Below are positions 1 through 8,967 of a stretch of DNA of 64,000 nucleotides, piece by piece. The notes beneath the pieces are model-generated. The model was not told the DNA's origin and made no database searches. It worked only from the letters and a program-made list of their open reading frames with translations. The number at the start of each line of letters is the position of its first letter. Position 1 is the stretch's first letter. Origin of the DNA: Faecalicatena contorta (GTDB lineage: Bacteria; Bacillota; Clostridia; Lachnospirales; Lachnospiraceae); assembly GCF_039521745.1 (NCBI RefSeq), contig NZ_BAAACT010000168.1. One strand, given 5' to 3'. The translations under genes and the position numbers were made by a program.

Positions 1-18
1 AAATTCCTCTGGAATTAC

Positions 19-144
19 CTATATCATAAAACCCTCCGGCAGGATGCATACGCTGCGATCAGGTATATAGCCGTAAAGCGGCATCGCGGCGGCGCCAAAG
101 AGCGGCCGTAAGATGATTTCAAAAACTTGTTTTGACAGATGCAT
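19..144 (-). CDS. possible 41-aa small ORF (doubtful)
   Basis: On the minus strand an open frame of 41 codons starts with ATG at 144, 26 bases after the stop of the TIM-barrel gene, and ends at 19. Its predicted peptide (beginning MHLSKQVFEIILRPLF) is not one I recognise. There is no good ribosome-binding site, only a weak GAAAG. The last codons lie in a sequence (AAAACCCTCCGG) that is also present in the palindrome near 11350, so the tail may be repeat DNA. It could be a decayed gene end or noncoding. Confidence 0.2.
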   Translation of the reverse strand: MHLSKQVFEIILRPLFGAAAMPLYGYIPDRSVCILPEGFMI

Positions 145-170
145 TTTATTGCTTTCAAAACGAAATTATG

Positions 171-995
171 TTAGGATTCAAACGTAGATGTTAACGTTTC
201 GAAATCTTTCAATATTAATTTCATAAAATCATCATTCATATTCATCGGAGGAAGATAATAATAGTTTTCCGTTATCATCCATCCCTGGAAGCCGATCTTT
301 TTGATTGTTTCAGCTGTTTGTATGTATCCGGCATCGCCTGTTCCCAGAAGTACGCAGCCACGCTGCCCAGGTGTGAATAGAGAGCGCAGGCTGTCTTTCA
401 TATGAAAATGGCTGATTGTTTCTGTTCCAAACGCCTGGATCTGTTCAATCGGATCGCCGGTACCGAAACGAAGGGGATTCAGGATATCCATACAGACTTT
501 CACCCGGCCCTTCAGCCGGTCGAGCAGCACCTGTATCAGCGGAAGAGGAAGTGCAGATTCGACAGCAATTTCAACCTGAGAGATTTCGGCCAGGCGGCAT
601 GCATATTCCAGATGACTCAATGCATTGCTGTATGCATCTTCGGTCTTAGGACTGACCGTGATGACGAGTGTACGGATATCAAGCGCCCTGCAGGCCCGTA
701 TTCCATTACGGATACTGGCTCTTGCAGCGTCTCCTTGAGGCGTATTGACAGGAAAATCAATGGTTCCTTCTGCAAGCAGAGCTCCAAGGTTCAGGGAATG
801 AAGACGGATTTCGTAGTGTCTGGCCGTCTCATGGTAGATTTGTTGTATTTCTGGGTGGTTCAGCGGGAAATTGAGGCTTCGGCCGCCGGCTTCACCAAGC
901 TGCATCCCGTCAAATCCGGCTGTGCCGGCAAGTCTGATCGCAAGGGGGCCGGAGACCGGCATGGACCACTCGCATATTCCATAATAATTCTTCAT
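171..995 (-). CDS. sugar phosphate isomerase/epimerase (TIM barrel)
   Basis: A 274-aa protein of the xylose-isomerase-like/AP-endonuclease-2 TIM-barrel family, which contains ketose 3-epimerases, inosose dehydratases and related sugar isomerases. The expected metal-binding pattern Glu-Asp-His-Glu is visible (in AVES, CMDILN, FHMKD and TENYY). The ATG at 995 is chosen over upstream in-frame codons because it is preceded by GGAGGATAACACT and the protein then begins MKNYYGICEWSMP; the longer frame would add an AT-rich, hydrophobic artefact. It is divergent from the phosphotriesterase-like gene and shares its promoter region, so it probably belongs to the same pathway. The substrate is unknown. 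It has no signal peptide, so it is cytoplasmic. Confidence 0.85.
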   Translation of the reverse strand: MKNYYGICEWSMPVSGPLAIRLAGTAGFDGMQLGEAGGRSLNFPLNHPEIQQIYHETARHYEIRLHSLNLGALLAEGTIDFPVNTPQGDAARASIRNGIRACRALDIRTLVITVSPKTEDAYSNALSHLEYACRLAEISQVEIAVESALPLPLIQVLLDRLKGRVKVCMDILNPLRFGTGDPIEQIQAFGTETISHFHMKDSLRSLFTPGQRGCVLLGTGDAGYIQTAETIKKIGFQGWMITENYYYLPPMNMNDDFMKLILKDFETLTSTFES

Positions 996-1016
996 AGTGT
1001 TATCCTCCATGAATAA

Positions 1017-1045
1017 AATATAATACAATAATAATACAAAGTCAA
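1017..1045 (-). promoter_or_regulatory. promoter of the TIM-barrel isomerase gene
   Basis: Read on the minus strand: TTGACT (1045-1040), 17-bp spacer, TATATT (1022-1017), a near-consensus sigma-A promoter that puts the start site close upstream of the 995 ATG. Two direct copies of ATAATACAAA (1031-1040 and 1052-1061), 21 bp apart, overlap or flank it and may be regulator sites. Confidence 0.6.
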
Positions 1046-1087
1046 CATAAATAATGATAACATAATACAAAATTAGACCTAAACAGA

Positions 1088-1116
1088 TTGACAATAGAAA
1101 TACAATATGATAAAAT
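1088..1116 (+). promoter_or_regulatory. promoter of the 1161-7791 operon
   Basis: TTGACA (1088-1093), 17-bp spacer, TAAAAT (1111-1116), ending 44 bp before the phosphotriesterase-like start codon. It drives the plus-strand genes divergently from the 1017-1045 promoter. Confidence 0.6.
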
Positions 1117-1160
1117 CATGAGTAAGTAAAAGAGGATAAAAGAAGGACGGAGGAACAGCT

Positions 1161-2123
1161 ATGGTAAAGATTAATACAGTGTTGGGAAAACTAAGTACGG
1201 AAGATCTGGGAATGACTCTGATGCATGAGCATTTGGGAACCGTGGACGCGAATGTATGGAAGGCATTTCCGGATTGGCTGAATCGGTCGGAGTTCATTGA
1301 TTATGCAGTGGGGCAATATAAGAAAGCAAAAGACAGAGGAATCGATACGATCGTAGATGTGACACCATTGGATCTGGGCAGAGACATCCATATGATAAAA
1401 GAGGTATCGGAAAAGTCCGGTGTTAACGTCGTGGCATGCACAGGAATCTATGGAAACAGTTATGGCTGGCACCTGTATAAGGATCCGGATTATATTGCTT
1501 CGTTATTCATACGAGAAGCTGAAATCGGGATCGAAGGGACAGATATCAAGGCAGGTGTCATCAAGTGCGCCACCCATGAGGATCATATCAATCAGGATGA
1601 TGAGCGGATGCTGAAGATCATTGCAAAAGTACATAAGGAGACAGGTCTTCCCATCATTACGCATTCTATCGGGCATTCCGGATATGAACAGCAGGATGTG
1701 TTCGAAGCGGAGGGGGTAGACTTAAGCAGAGTCGTAATCGGACACCTGGGAGACCTCGATGATGTGGAATATATCGTGAAGGTAGCGGAAAGAGGAAGTT
1801 ATCTTGGCCTGGACCGTTTCAGCATTGATACAATCCAGCCGCTTAAGGTTCGTGCTCAAGTCCTGAAAGAGCTCTGTGACAGAGGATATCGTGATCAGAT
1901 CATCGTAAGCCATGATTGTATGTGCTTTATGGACGGGCGGGACAGCCTGAATATCTTCGGCGGTACCTGGGATGACTTTTATAAAGAGAACCATGAGGAC
2001 ATGGAATATCAATATACCTATGTATTTGATTATATCTGGCCGGAACTTGAGAGGCTCGGGATGACGCAGGCGGATTTTGACCAGTTCCTGATCCGTACTC
2101 CCCGGACATTTTTTGAACGATGA
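1161..2123 (+). CDS. phosphotriesterase-family metal-dependent hydrolase (probable lactonase/esterase)
   Basis: A 320-aa amidohydrolase-superfamily protein of the phosphotriesterase (PHP/PLL) group. All binuclear metal ligands expected for the family are present: H22 and H24 (HEH), the bridging lysine K135 (AGVIKCA), H168 (THS), H195 (GHLGD) and D252 (SHD). It should therefore be catalytically intact. Known relatives are mostly lactonases or esterases, and few bacterial members act on phosphotriesters. A lactonase followed by an alcohol dehydrogenase (13 bp downstream) and a sugar ABC transporter suggests oxidation of an imported sugar or polyol and ring opening; this is inference. The start has AGGACGGAGG upstream. 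No signal peptide. Confidence 0.88.
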   Translation: MVKINTVLGKLSTEDLGMTLMHEHLGTVDANVWKAFPDWLNRSEFIDYAVGQYKKAKDRGIDTIVDVTPLDLGRDIHMIKEVSEKSGVNVVACTGIYGNSYGWHLYKDPDYIASLFIREAEIGIEGTDIKAGVIKCATHEDHINQDDERMLKIIAKVHKETGLPIITHSIGHSGYEQQDVFEAEGVDLSRVVIGHLGDLDDVEYIVKVAERGSYLGLDRFSIDTIQPLKVRAQVLKELCDRGYRDQIIVSHDCMCFMDGRDSLNIFGGTWDDFYKENHEDMEYQYTYVFDYIWPELERLGMTQADFDQFLIRTPRTFFER

Positions 2124-2135
2124 GCGGAGGGCAAT

Positions 2136-3182
2136 ATGAGAGCATTAGTATATGACAGACCCGGAAGAAAATATGGCAGTATACGTGAAATCGATACGCC
2201 GGAGTGCGGTGACGGGCAGGTACTGATCGAGGTCATATCCTGCGGAATCTGCAAGCCGGCAGAAAAGTCACATGACCAAAATGGCTCTGTCCTTGGAAGA
2301 TACCCGGCGGTGCCGGGACATGAACTGGCAGGCAGGATCGTTAAGACCGGCAGGAACGTCGTATCTCTCAGGGAAGGGATGAGGGTGACGGTCGATAATG
2401 GCGTACCGTGCGGGACATGTTATTACTGCAGGAGAGGAGAAAGCGCTTTTTGTGAAGCGTTTGGTTCTATGGGGCATAATCTGCAGGGCGGGATGGCGGA
2501 ATATATCGCGGTGGATGAGAGGAATGTCTATCGGATACCAGATGCTGTCACCTATGACCAGGCAGCCCTGTGTGAATTGATCGGCTGCTGTCTGAGGGCT
2601 GTAGAGAGAAGCCAGGTCAGGTACTGCGATGATGTGCTGGTCCTGGGGGCCGGAGCCAGCGGGAATATACTGACACAGTTATTTTTGAATTCCTGTGCGC
2701 AGAATACGGCAGTGATAGACCTGGTGGGGAGTAAGCTGAAGATCCTGAAGGAAAAAGGGGCTCTTACCTATCTTGCCGAGCCGGGCAAAGAGACGGAGAT
2801 ATTGGCGGAGACTGCGGCCGGTTTCCCAAAGGGATTTGATATCATTGTGGATGCATGCGGCAGCGCCGAAATGAGCCGCGCCTCTTTGAAATACCTGAAA
2901 AAGGGCGGGACTTTTGTGGGATATTCCTTTCCGAACGGTGCGCAAAAAGAGCTGCCACTGCCGATCGCTCAGTTCATCATCAATGAATGGACCTATGTCG
3001 GTTCCACTTTTAACAGTGAGTTTGATAAATGTATTGAGATCATCAGCAGTAAAAAAGTGGATTGTGATTGTCTGATAACAGGACATTATAAGCTGGAAGA
3101 ATATTTTGAAGCGCTTGATGAAAGTCTGGAAGATAAAGAATCCATCAAAGTGATGATTCATCCCAAGGGGACAGCAAAATAG
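2136..3182 (+). CDS. zinc-dependent alcohol dehydrogenase (MDR family)
   Basis: A 348-aa medium-chain dehydrogenase/reductase of the sorbitol/threonine-dehydrogenase-like group. The N-terminal GroES-like domain carries the catalytic zinc ligands (Cys in SCGICK, and PGHE). The structural zinc lobe is complete, with four cysteines in PCGTCYYCRRGESAFC. The Rossmann fold follows with VLGAGASGNIL. It probably oxidises a sugar or polyol with NAD(P)+. It is 12 bp after the phosphotriesterase-like gene and 12 bp before the lipoprotein gene, so all are probably co-transcribed. The exact substrate cannot be told. Confidence 0.9.
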   Translation: MRALVYDRPGRKYGSIREIDTPECGDGQVLIEVISCGICKPAEKSHDQNGSVLGRYPAVPGHELAGRIVKTGRNVVSLREGMRVTVDNGVPCGTCYYCRRGESAFCEAFGSMGHNLQGGMAEYIAVDERNVYRIPDAVTYDQAALCELIGCCLRAVERSQVRYCDDVLVLGAGASGNILTQLFLNSCAQNTAVIDLVGSKLKILKEKGALTYLAEPGKETEILAETAAGFPKGFDIIVDACGSAEMSRASLKYLKKGGTFVGYSFPNGAQKELPLPIAQFIINEWTYVGSTFNSEFDKCIEIISSKKVDCDCLITGHYKLEEYFEALDESLEDKESIKVMIHPKGTAK

Positions 3183-3194
3183 AGGTGGAAAGAT

Positions 3195-4301
3195 ATGAAG
3201 AGAATAAGAATTCTGGCGGTTCTGGTTCTGACGGTATTTCTGATGACGGGATGTGATGCTCTGATAGAATTGCCGGAAGAGCTGAAGGAAGAAGAGGTAC
3301 AAAAGACAGATTTGAAAGAAACAGAGTTTGAGGGACCGGATGAGAAAGCGAAGGCGCCAAGAGGCGCAAAAGTCGCTTTGGTACCGGCACAGGCTTCTTT
3401 GTCCGGCTGTATCGTTCCATGTGAAGCTATTCAGGAGGTGGGAGAGCGATATGATTGGGATATCCAGATGTTCGATGGGAAAGGAACGCCGGATGAGGAA
3501 AATACCGCGATTATGAATGCAATTGCATGGAAGGCAGATATCATTATTACGATCTCGCTGGATGCGAGAAGCGTCCAGCAGGGAATCCAGGCGGCGAACA
3601 CGGCTGGAATCCCGATCGTGAGCGGTTCCAACGGTACGGATGACCCCAACCCGCGTCTGAATCTGGAGGAGGAAGGCCTGGTTGATTTCCTGTATGATGT
3701 CGGACCTGATTACCGGGCGCTCGGAACGGCGATGGCCGAATGGATGGAGTCCCACAGAGAACTGAGCGGACATGTCGTCATCTACAGCTGTCCGGGATCT
3801 TATTCCGTGGAATATTTTGAAGACGGTCTGCTGGCGGGGCTGGAACAGACAGAGCTGTCAGTAGACGGGCAGCTTCAGAAGTTTACATTCGAACAGATGG
3901 GGGATGAATTGAACCGCATGGTTATCGGTTATGTGACCGCCAATCCGGAAACAGAATTTATCTTCCTGCCCTTTGATCCGGCAGCCGTCAGCGTGGCAGA
4001 AGCGCTTGAGACAGCAGGAATACAGGATGTGAAGGTATGCGGTGTATTAGGGAATCAGGAGATGATCTCTCTGATCAGACAGGGGACGGTTGCGGCATGT
4101 ACGGCTGCCTACGATAACGTATACTTAGGCTACGCAACGGCAGACCAGGCGATCCGCGTCTTAAATGGACAGGAGCTTGCGGCGCCGAGAGGCGAAAATC
4201 TGCCTTATCAGATCATAGACATCCAGAGCCTGCCCAAAGAGGGGGAAGCGTGGGCGCCGAATATGAACTACAAAGAACGTTATTATGAGCTTTGGGATTA
4301 A
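3195..4301 (+). CDS. sugar ABC transporter substrate-binding lipoprotein
   Basis: A 368-aa periplasmic-binding-protein-1-like sugar receptor. A short signal peptide ends in the lipobox LMTGC, giving a membrane-anchored lipoprotein. An acidic linker follows, then the two-lobed binding domain beginning at AKVALVPAQ. The pattern of DIIITISLDA and GIPIVSGSNG is typical of ribose/rhamnose-type receptors. It supplies the two permeases and the ATPase encoded next. The ATG at 3195 has GAGGTGG upstream. Confidence 0.88.
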   Translation: MKRIRILAVLVLTVFLMTGCDALIELPEELKEEEVQKTDLKETEFEGPDEKAKAPRGAKVALVPAQASLSGCIVPCEAIQEVGERYDWDIQMFDGKGTPDEENTAIMNAIAWKADIIITISLDARSVQQGIQAANTAGIPIVSGSNGTDDPNPRLNLEEEGLVDFLYDVGPDYRALGTAMAEWMESHRELSGHVVIYSCPGSYSVEYFEDGLLAGLEQTELSVDGQLQKFTFEQMGDELNRMVIGYVTANPETEFIFLPFDPAAVSVAEALETAGIQDVKVCGVLGNQEMISLIRQGTVAACTAAYDNVYLGYATADQAIRVLNGQELAAPRGENLPYQIIDIQSLPKEGEAWAPNMNYKERYYELWD

Positions 4302-4315
4302 AAAGAGGGTGCGAT

Positions 4316-5287
4316 ATGAAGGAAGCTGATATTCGAAATGGGAGAAATACAATACTAGAAAAATATGGTATGCTGGGCGTTTTGCTGATCATTATTTTGA
4401 TCTTTGGGTCATTATCCGATTCTTTTCTTACAGTACAGAATTTCAGCAATATATTCATCAGTGAATCCGTGGCAGGGTGTCTGGCCCTGGGGGGATTGTT
4501 CATTCTGGTAGTCGATGAATTTGATCTCTCACTGGGATACATCTTGTGCTTCTGCATGGTGCTTGGCGCCTTCCTTTCAGGGAAAGGCTGTCCGGGGGCT
4601 GTGGTAGTTTCAGTGATGATTGCAGCAGGTGCTGCATGCGGAGCTCTGAATGGATTAATCGTCACGAAACTCGGGATCAATTCCTTTATTGCGACGATGA
4701 GCGTGGGACTTTCGCTTGCCGGGATTACACAGGCATTGTCGGGTGGGGGGATACTGAACACCAATATTCCACAGTCGATAATTCATTTTGCAAGAGGAAA
4801 GGTATTCTATGTGGGATATAGTGTGATCTTTCTCCTGGTGCTGTGCGCGGCCATTCATTTTGTCCTGGACCATACGGAATTCGGCCGGCATCTGTACGCG
4901 GTGGGGATGTCAGGGCGCACGGCAGTCTTCGCCGGGATCAAGGCAAAGAGAGTCAGGCTTACCGCATTCACTGTGGCCGGACTCTTTTGCGGGATATCGT
5001 CAATCGTGATGCTGGGACAGCTGGGCGCCGCCAGTTCTGCTTATGGCACGTCGCTTTTGCTTCCGGCATACTCCGTCGTATTCCTGAGCAAGGCGTCTTT
5101 TCATCCCGGGCGGCTGAATGTACCGGGTCTGGTCGTAGGAGTGGCGCTCTGTGCACTGGGCCAGAATGGAATTGAGATCGCCGGCGCGCCGGTATGGGGG
5201 AGCTATGTCTTTCAGGGAGTGCTTCTGATCCTGTCGATCTGGATCTCGGTTCTTCTGACTCAGAGAGCAGGACGGAAAGTGAAGTAA
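4316..5287 (+). CDS. sugar ABC transporter permease (BPD_transp_2)
   Basis: A 323-aa, very hydrophobic permease of the ribose/xylose (RbsC-like) family, with the characteristic DEFDLSLG segment near the second helix and many membrane-spanning stretches. The ATG at 4316 is preferred because AGAGGG lies 6 bases upstream; an in-frame ATG at 4292 lies inside the preceding gene and has no ribosome site. It probably pairs with the second permease (6853-7791) as a heterodimer around the ATPase encoded between them. Confidence 0.88.
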   Translation: MKEADIRNGRNTILEKYGMLGVLLIIILIFGSLSDSFLTVQNFSNIFISESVAGCLALGGLFILVVDEFDLSLGYILCFCMVLGAFLSGKGCPGAVVVSVMIAAGAACGALNGLIVTKLGINSFIATMSVGLSLAGITQALSGGGILNTNIPQSIIHFARGKVFYVGYSVIFLLVLCAAIHFVLDHTEFGRHLYAVGMSGRTAVFAGIKAKRVRLTAFTVAGLFCGISSIVMLGQLGAASSAYGTSLLLPAYSVVFLSKASFHPGRLNVPGLVVGVALCALGQNGIEIAGAPVWGSYVFQGVLLILSIWISVLLTQRAGRKVK

Positions 5288-5302
5288 CGAAAGGAGAAGG
5301 CA

Positions 5303-6856
5303 ATGTCTGTTGAGATGGAACATATTTCAGTATCATTTGCCGGTGTTACGGTACTAAAAGATGTGAGTCTTTCGGTGGAGGATGGAATCATTTGCGGTGT
5401 GCTCGGAGCCAACGGCAGCGGCAAGTCCACGTTGATCAAGGTACTGACCGGGATCTATCATCCTGATAAGGGATCAGGCTCTGAAATCACGATTGCCGGT
5501 CAAAAATGCAGTGATATTCCCGATTCGAATGAGGCGTACCGCATGGGCGTGCGCGCAGTGCATCAGGAGAGCCCGCTGATAGACGATTTTACAGTGGCAG
5601 AATGTATCGCCGCATTCAAAGGATATCCGAAAAAGAATGGAAGGATTGATTGGAAAGGAATCAAAGAATATGCAGAAAGACTGCTTTTGACGTATGAAAT
5701 CTCATTAGAAACAGAACAGCTGGTGAGAGAGCTGAGCGCTATGCAGCGCAATATGCTGGCAATTGCCATCGCAATAGGCCAGGAGGAAGAACAAAAGCAG
5801 ACGAAGCTGCTGATATTGGATGAATCAGAGGCTTCTATTCCCGAAAATGAGGCGGAATTCTTTCTTAAGCGGGTGAAGATGCTGGCTGCAAAGGGAATTC
5901 CGATCATTATGATCAGCCACCGGCTGAAAGCCGTGCTTAAGTATTGTGACACTGTGGTGATATTGAACGATGGGGAGATGGTATTTCATGGAAACGTGGG
6001 GGATATCACGGAAGAGATTATCGTCAGCCAGATGCTCCGCAGAGACGGTGGGTCACAGAAGGAAACAGACGCAAAGAGGGAGCACACCCTTACCGGTCTG
6101 TGGGATTTGCTGAAGTGCAAAACGCAGTATCAGATGGGTGCGGAAGTGCTTCGGGTCGAGAATCTGAAGTATGGAAACCTGAACGGCTGTTCTTTTGAGT
6201 TGTATGCGGGAGATATCCTTGGAATCGTCGGCGTAGCTGACAGCGGGATATCCGAGCTACCCTGGCTGCTGTCCGGTAGATGGTCCAGAAAGGATGGGGA
6301 GATCTATGTCGGGGGCAGCCCCCTTCCGCGCCATATGAGCACGAGAAAGGCCATCAGGAACGGTCTTGTGCTGCTTCCCAGCGACCGTCCGAAATCCGGA
6401 GGCGTCATGGAGTGTTCTGCGAGGGAGAATCTTTTTATGCCGAATGAAAAGAAATACTGGAGCCGGAAAAAACTATCCAGGCGAACCCTTCAAATGATGC
6501 AGGAGATATTCGATATACAGCCCCGCGATAGTTTTGAAAAGAAATTTGGGACATTCTCGGGAGGAAATCAGCAGAAGGCGATTATGGCAAAATGGATGAG
6601 CTTAAAGCCAAAGGTATTCGTCCTGGACGATCCGACCTACGGAGTGGATCCCAATTCACGGCAGAGGCTGTTCGCACTGCTGAAAGAAGCGGCCGCACAG
6701 GGAATGGGAATCATCGTCTTTTCTACGGAACCCGAGCAGCTCGCGGACTTATGTACCAGGATTGTGGTGATACGGGAAGGAAAGGCGGCAGGACAGATTC
6801 AGAAAAAAGACGGCATTCTGGAAAGAGAGACGATTGCGAGGTGGAGCTATCTATGA
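5303..6856 (+). CDS. sugar ABC transporter ATP-binding protein with divergent motifs
   Basis: A 517-aa double-nucleotide-binding-domain ATPase of the RbsA/MglA type. Domain 1 has Walker A GANGSGKST, but its signature is LSAMQ rather than LSGGQ and its Walker B reads LILDESEAS rather than LILDEPTAS. Domain 2 has the usual degenerate Walker A and a normal signature (FSGGNQQK), but its Walker B is VLDDPTYG, with Asp at the position of the catalytic Glu. Both halves thus deviate from the two sister ATPases in this window (11600 and 54716). It lies 15 bp after the first permease and overlaps the next one by ATGA. Confidence 0.9.
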   Translation: MSVEMEHISVSFAGVTVLKDVSLSVEDGIICGVLGANGSGKSTLIKVLTGIYHPDKGSGSEITIAGQKCSDIPDSNEAYRMGVRAVHQESPLIDDFTVAECIAAFKGYPKKNGRIDWKGIKEYAERLLLTYEISLETEQLVRELSAMQRNMLAIAIAIGQEEEQKQTKLLILDESEASIPENEAEFFLKRVKMLAAKGIPIIMISHRLKAVLKYCDTVVILNDGEMVFHGNVGDITEEIIVSQMLRRDGGSQKETDAKREHTLTGLWDLLKCKTQYQMGAEVLRVENLKYGNLNGCSFELYAGDILGIVGVADSGISELPWLLSGRWSRKDGEIYVGGSPLPRHMSTRKAIRNGLVLLPSDRPKSGGVMECSARENLFMPNEKKYWSRKKLSRRTLQMMQEIFDIQPRDSFEKKFGTFSGGNQQKAIMAKWMSLKPKVFVLDDPTYGVDPNSRQRLFALLKEAAAQGMGIIVFSTEPEQLADLCTRIVVIREGKAAGQIQKKDGILERETIARWSYL

Positions 6857-7791
6857 ACAATAGGAAAAGTATGGATCTCAGGAAGAACGGTCTTGCCGTG
6901 ATAACCGTAGTATTGGCAGTCATATTTGCGTTTGCGGTTCCACAGTTCGCGAATCTCAGAAATATAAATGTAATCGGTATCGGCAGAGTTCCCGTCGCGA
7001 TGTTCGCTATGGCATCTCTGATTCCTCTGGCAGTCGGGGAATTCGATATTTCACTGGGATACATGATCGGCTTTCTGCTGATGCTTGGCGGCAAGATGGC
7101 ATCGATCGGGGGGACAGCCCTGGGTGTAGTTGTTGTGATTATGCTGGGCAGCGTCGTACTGGGAGCTTTTAACGGTCTGATCACGGTGGTGTTTAAGATT
7201 CCGTCCACGATCTCTACATTGGCCACCGGCATGATCATGTACGGGGGTTCATTGGGGCTGAACGGCGGAAAGTCATTCACCGGTGTGACACCGGATCTGC
7301 TGATGTGGATCAGTAAAATTAAGATTGTGAAGCTCAATATCTGCATTTGGGTATGCCTGGCAGCAGGTATCTCTGCATGGCTCATACTGGAGCATTCGCC
7401 TCTGGGAAAATATATCTATGCGATCGGACATTCTGAACGAGTAGTCGCACTTGCGGGAATCCGTACGAAGATAGTGCGTTTTGTTTCTTTTATCATAGCA
7501 TCTGTGCTGATTGGCCTATGCGCCGTCGTACTGATGAGCCAGTCAAAAAATGTGTATCCCGATACAGGGCAAAGCTATCTGCTTCCAGGACTGGCTGTCA
7601 CCTTTTTGAGCACGACGGTTCATACGCCAGGCAGATATAATATACCGGGGGTGCTGTGGTCTGCGGTATTCCTGGGAATGGTCTTCAATGTGATCAGCAT
7701 TCTGGGGGCGCCGTTCTGGGCCGAGGCAGTGATAAACGGAATCGTTCTGCTGGGCGTAGTGCTGGTGATGAACCTCAGAAGACAGAAGTGA
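6853..7791 (+). CDS. sugar ABC transporter permease (BPD_transp_2)
   Basis: A 312-aa hydrophobic permease of the ribose/xylose transporter family with the motif GEFDISLG and multiple membrane helices. The start is set at 6853, where ATGA overlaps the stop of the ATPase, giving translational coupling; a much longer open frame upstream lies wholly inside the ATPase gene. It is the last plus-strand gene of the first transporter operon and is followed by a GC-rich hairpin. Confidence 0.88.
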   Translation: MNNRKSMDLRKNGLAVITVVLAVIFAFAVPQFANLRNINVIGIGRVPVAMFAMASLIPLAVGEFDISLGYMIGFLLMLGGKMASIGGTALGVVVVIMLGSVVLGAFNGLITVVFKIPSTISTLATGMIMYGGSLGLNGGKSFTGVTPDLLMWISKIKIVKLNICIWVCLAAGISAWLILEHSPLGKYIYAIGHSERVVALAGIRTKIVRFVSFIIASVLIGLCAVVLMSQSKNVYPDTGQSYLLPGLAVTFLSTTVHTPGRYNIPGVLWSAVFLGMVFNVISILGAPFWAEAVINGIVLLGVVLVMNLRRQK

Positions 7792-7841
7792 GGTTGAAAG
7801 AAGTTCGCCTATAAGCTAAAAAGTTCTTCCAGTGGGAGGCG

Positions 7842-7872
7842 CACCGCGGCGTAAGAGACAGATGCCGCGGTG
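7842..7872. terminator. GC-rich hairpin between convergent genes
   Basis: CACCGCGGC (7842-7850) and GCCGCGGTG (7864-7872) form a 9-bp stem with a 13-base loop. No long T run follows directly. It sits between the plus-strand permease and the minus-strand oxidoreductase and is a likely terminator for one or both. Confidence 0.5.
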
Positions 7873-7898
7873 GGGCTTTCGCAGAGGCGGCTTTTAAA

Positions 7899-8867
7899 TT
7901 ACTCCCCATACCCACAGGATGACAGTACCATATCCATAGCTTCAGCGACCCCAATTGAAAATTCATGGCTGACAAGGGGCGCTTCCCCATTCAGTATACA
8001 GGCGCCGAGCTGTTCTACTTCCAACATATAATTCTGTGGGGCATCGACACAGAATTCGGTGCGCTTCTCATCTTGTACCAGATACCACTTCTGTTTTCCT
8101 TCCGCATTAAATCTGACCGGTACTTCCAGTATTCCCCGATCTCCATAGATAAAGGAACGATCCCCGCGCTGATAAGGGAACATGCCGCAGGAGAACACCG
8201 CGCGCCTGCCGCCGGGGTACATCAGGTATCCCGTAGTCAGGTCATCAATTTTCTCCCCGGTAAAATGTGAAACAGCCTGCCCGGAAAGCGGCACTGAACC
8301 AAACAGGCTGGAAGCGAAACTGATGGTATAGCATCCAAGATCATAGACGGAACCTCCCAGAGTATCCCTGCGGATGCGGATATCATCCTCGTAGCCGGGT
8401 GTAAAGAAGACAGATTCTATCATATTCACATTTCCAATCAGGCCGTTGTCTATCTGCTTTTTAAGCTCCTTCATGACCGGAGAGTGAAGGTAGGCAAATG
8501 CCTCCATAAAAATGACGCCCGCAGCGTCGCATGCCTGGATCATTTCTTTCGTATCTGCGGCGCTTCCGCTCGCCGGTTTTTCACACAATACATGTTTTTT
8601 ACAGGCCGCTGCTTTCAGGACCCATTCCTTATGAAGGTTATTCGGGAGCGGTATGTAGACAGCCTCCACTTCCGGATCCTCCAGCAGTTCATCATAACTT
8701 CCATAGGCTTTTTGAAAATGAAATTCATCACGGAATTGTTCCGCCTTTTCCAGTGAACGCCCTGCTATGGCATACAACTCGCAGTTCTTTGCCATCCGCA
8801 TACCAGGGATAGTCTGTTCTTTCGCAATTCCGGCAGTACCGAGAATGCCCCAACGTATTTTTTCCAT
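7899..8867 (-). CDS. Gfo/Idh/MocA family oxidoreductase
   Basis: A 322-aa NAD(P)-dependent sugar oxidoreductase. The N-terminal Rossmann fold is visible (GILGTAGIA), followed by the family motif CEKP (LCEKPAS) and a C-terminal alpha/beta domain with GGSVYDLGCYTI. Members oxidise inositols, glucosides or sugar amines, or interconvert epimers through 3-keto sugars. It is convergent to the first transporter operon, so it may serve the same substrate but is regulated separately by its own promoter. Confidence 0.88.
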   Translation of the reverse strand: MEKIRWGILGTAGIAKEQTIPGMRMAKNCELYAIAGRSLEKAEQFRDEFHFQKAYGSYDELLEDPEVEAVYIPLPNNLHKEWVLKAAACKKHVLCEKPASGSAADTKEMIQACDAAGVIFMEAFAYLHSPVMKELKKQIDNGLIGNVNMIESVFFTPGYEDDIRIRRDTLGGSVYDLGCYTISFASSLFGSVPLSGQAVSHFTGEKIDDLTTGYLMYPGGRRAVFSCGMFPYQRGDRSFIYGDRGILEVPVRFNAEGKQKWYLVQDEKRTEFCVDAPQNYMLEVEQLGACILNGEAPLVSHEFSIGVAEAMDMVLSSCGYGE

Positions 8868-8967
8868 AGATAGTAAACTCCTTTCAGGTATGTTAAATAA
8901 AGCTTAGAAACTGTCCATAAACTCATGCCCTTTTGCCAGAACAGCGGCAGAGCCGTGGATTAAGGTT

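Noticed and set aside
2679..3773. Minus-strand open frame across the dehydrogenase and receptor genes
   Set aside because: It spans two well-supported plus-strand genes and their junction and shows no protein family features.
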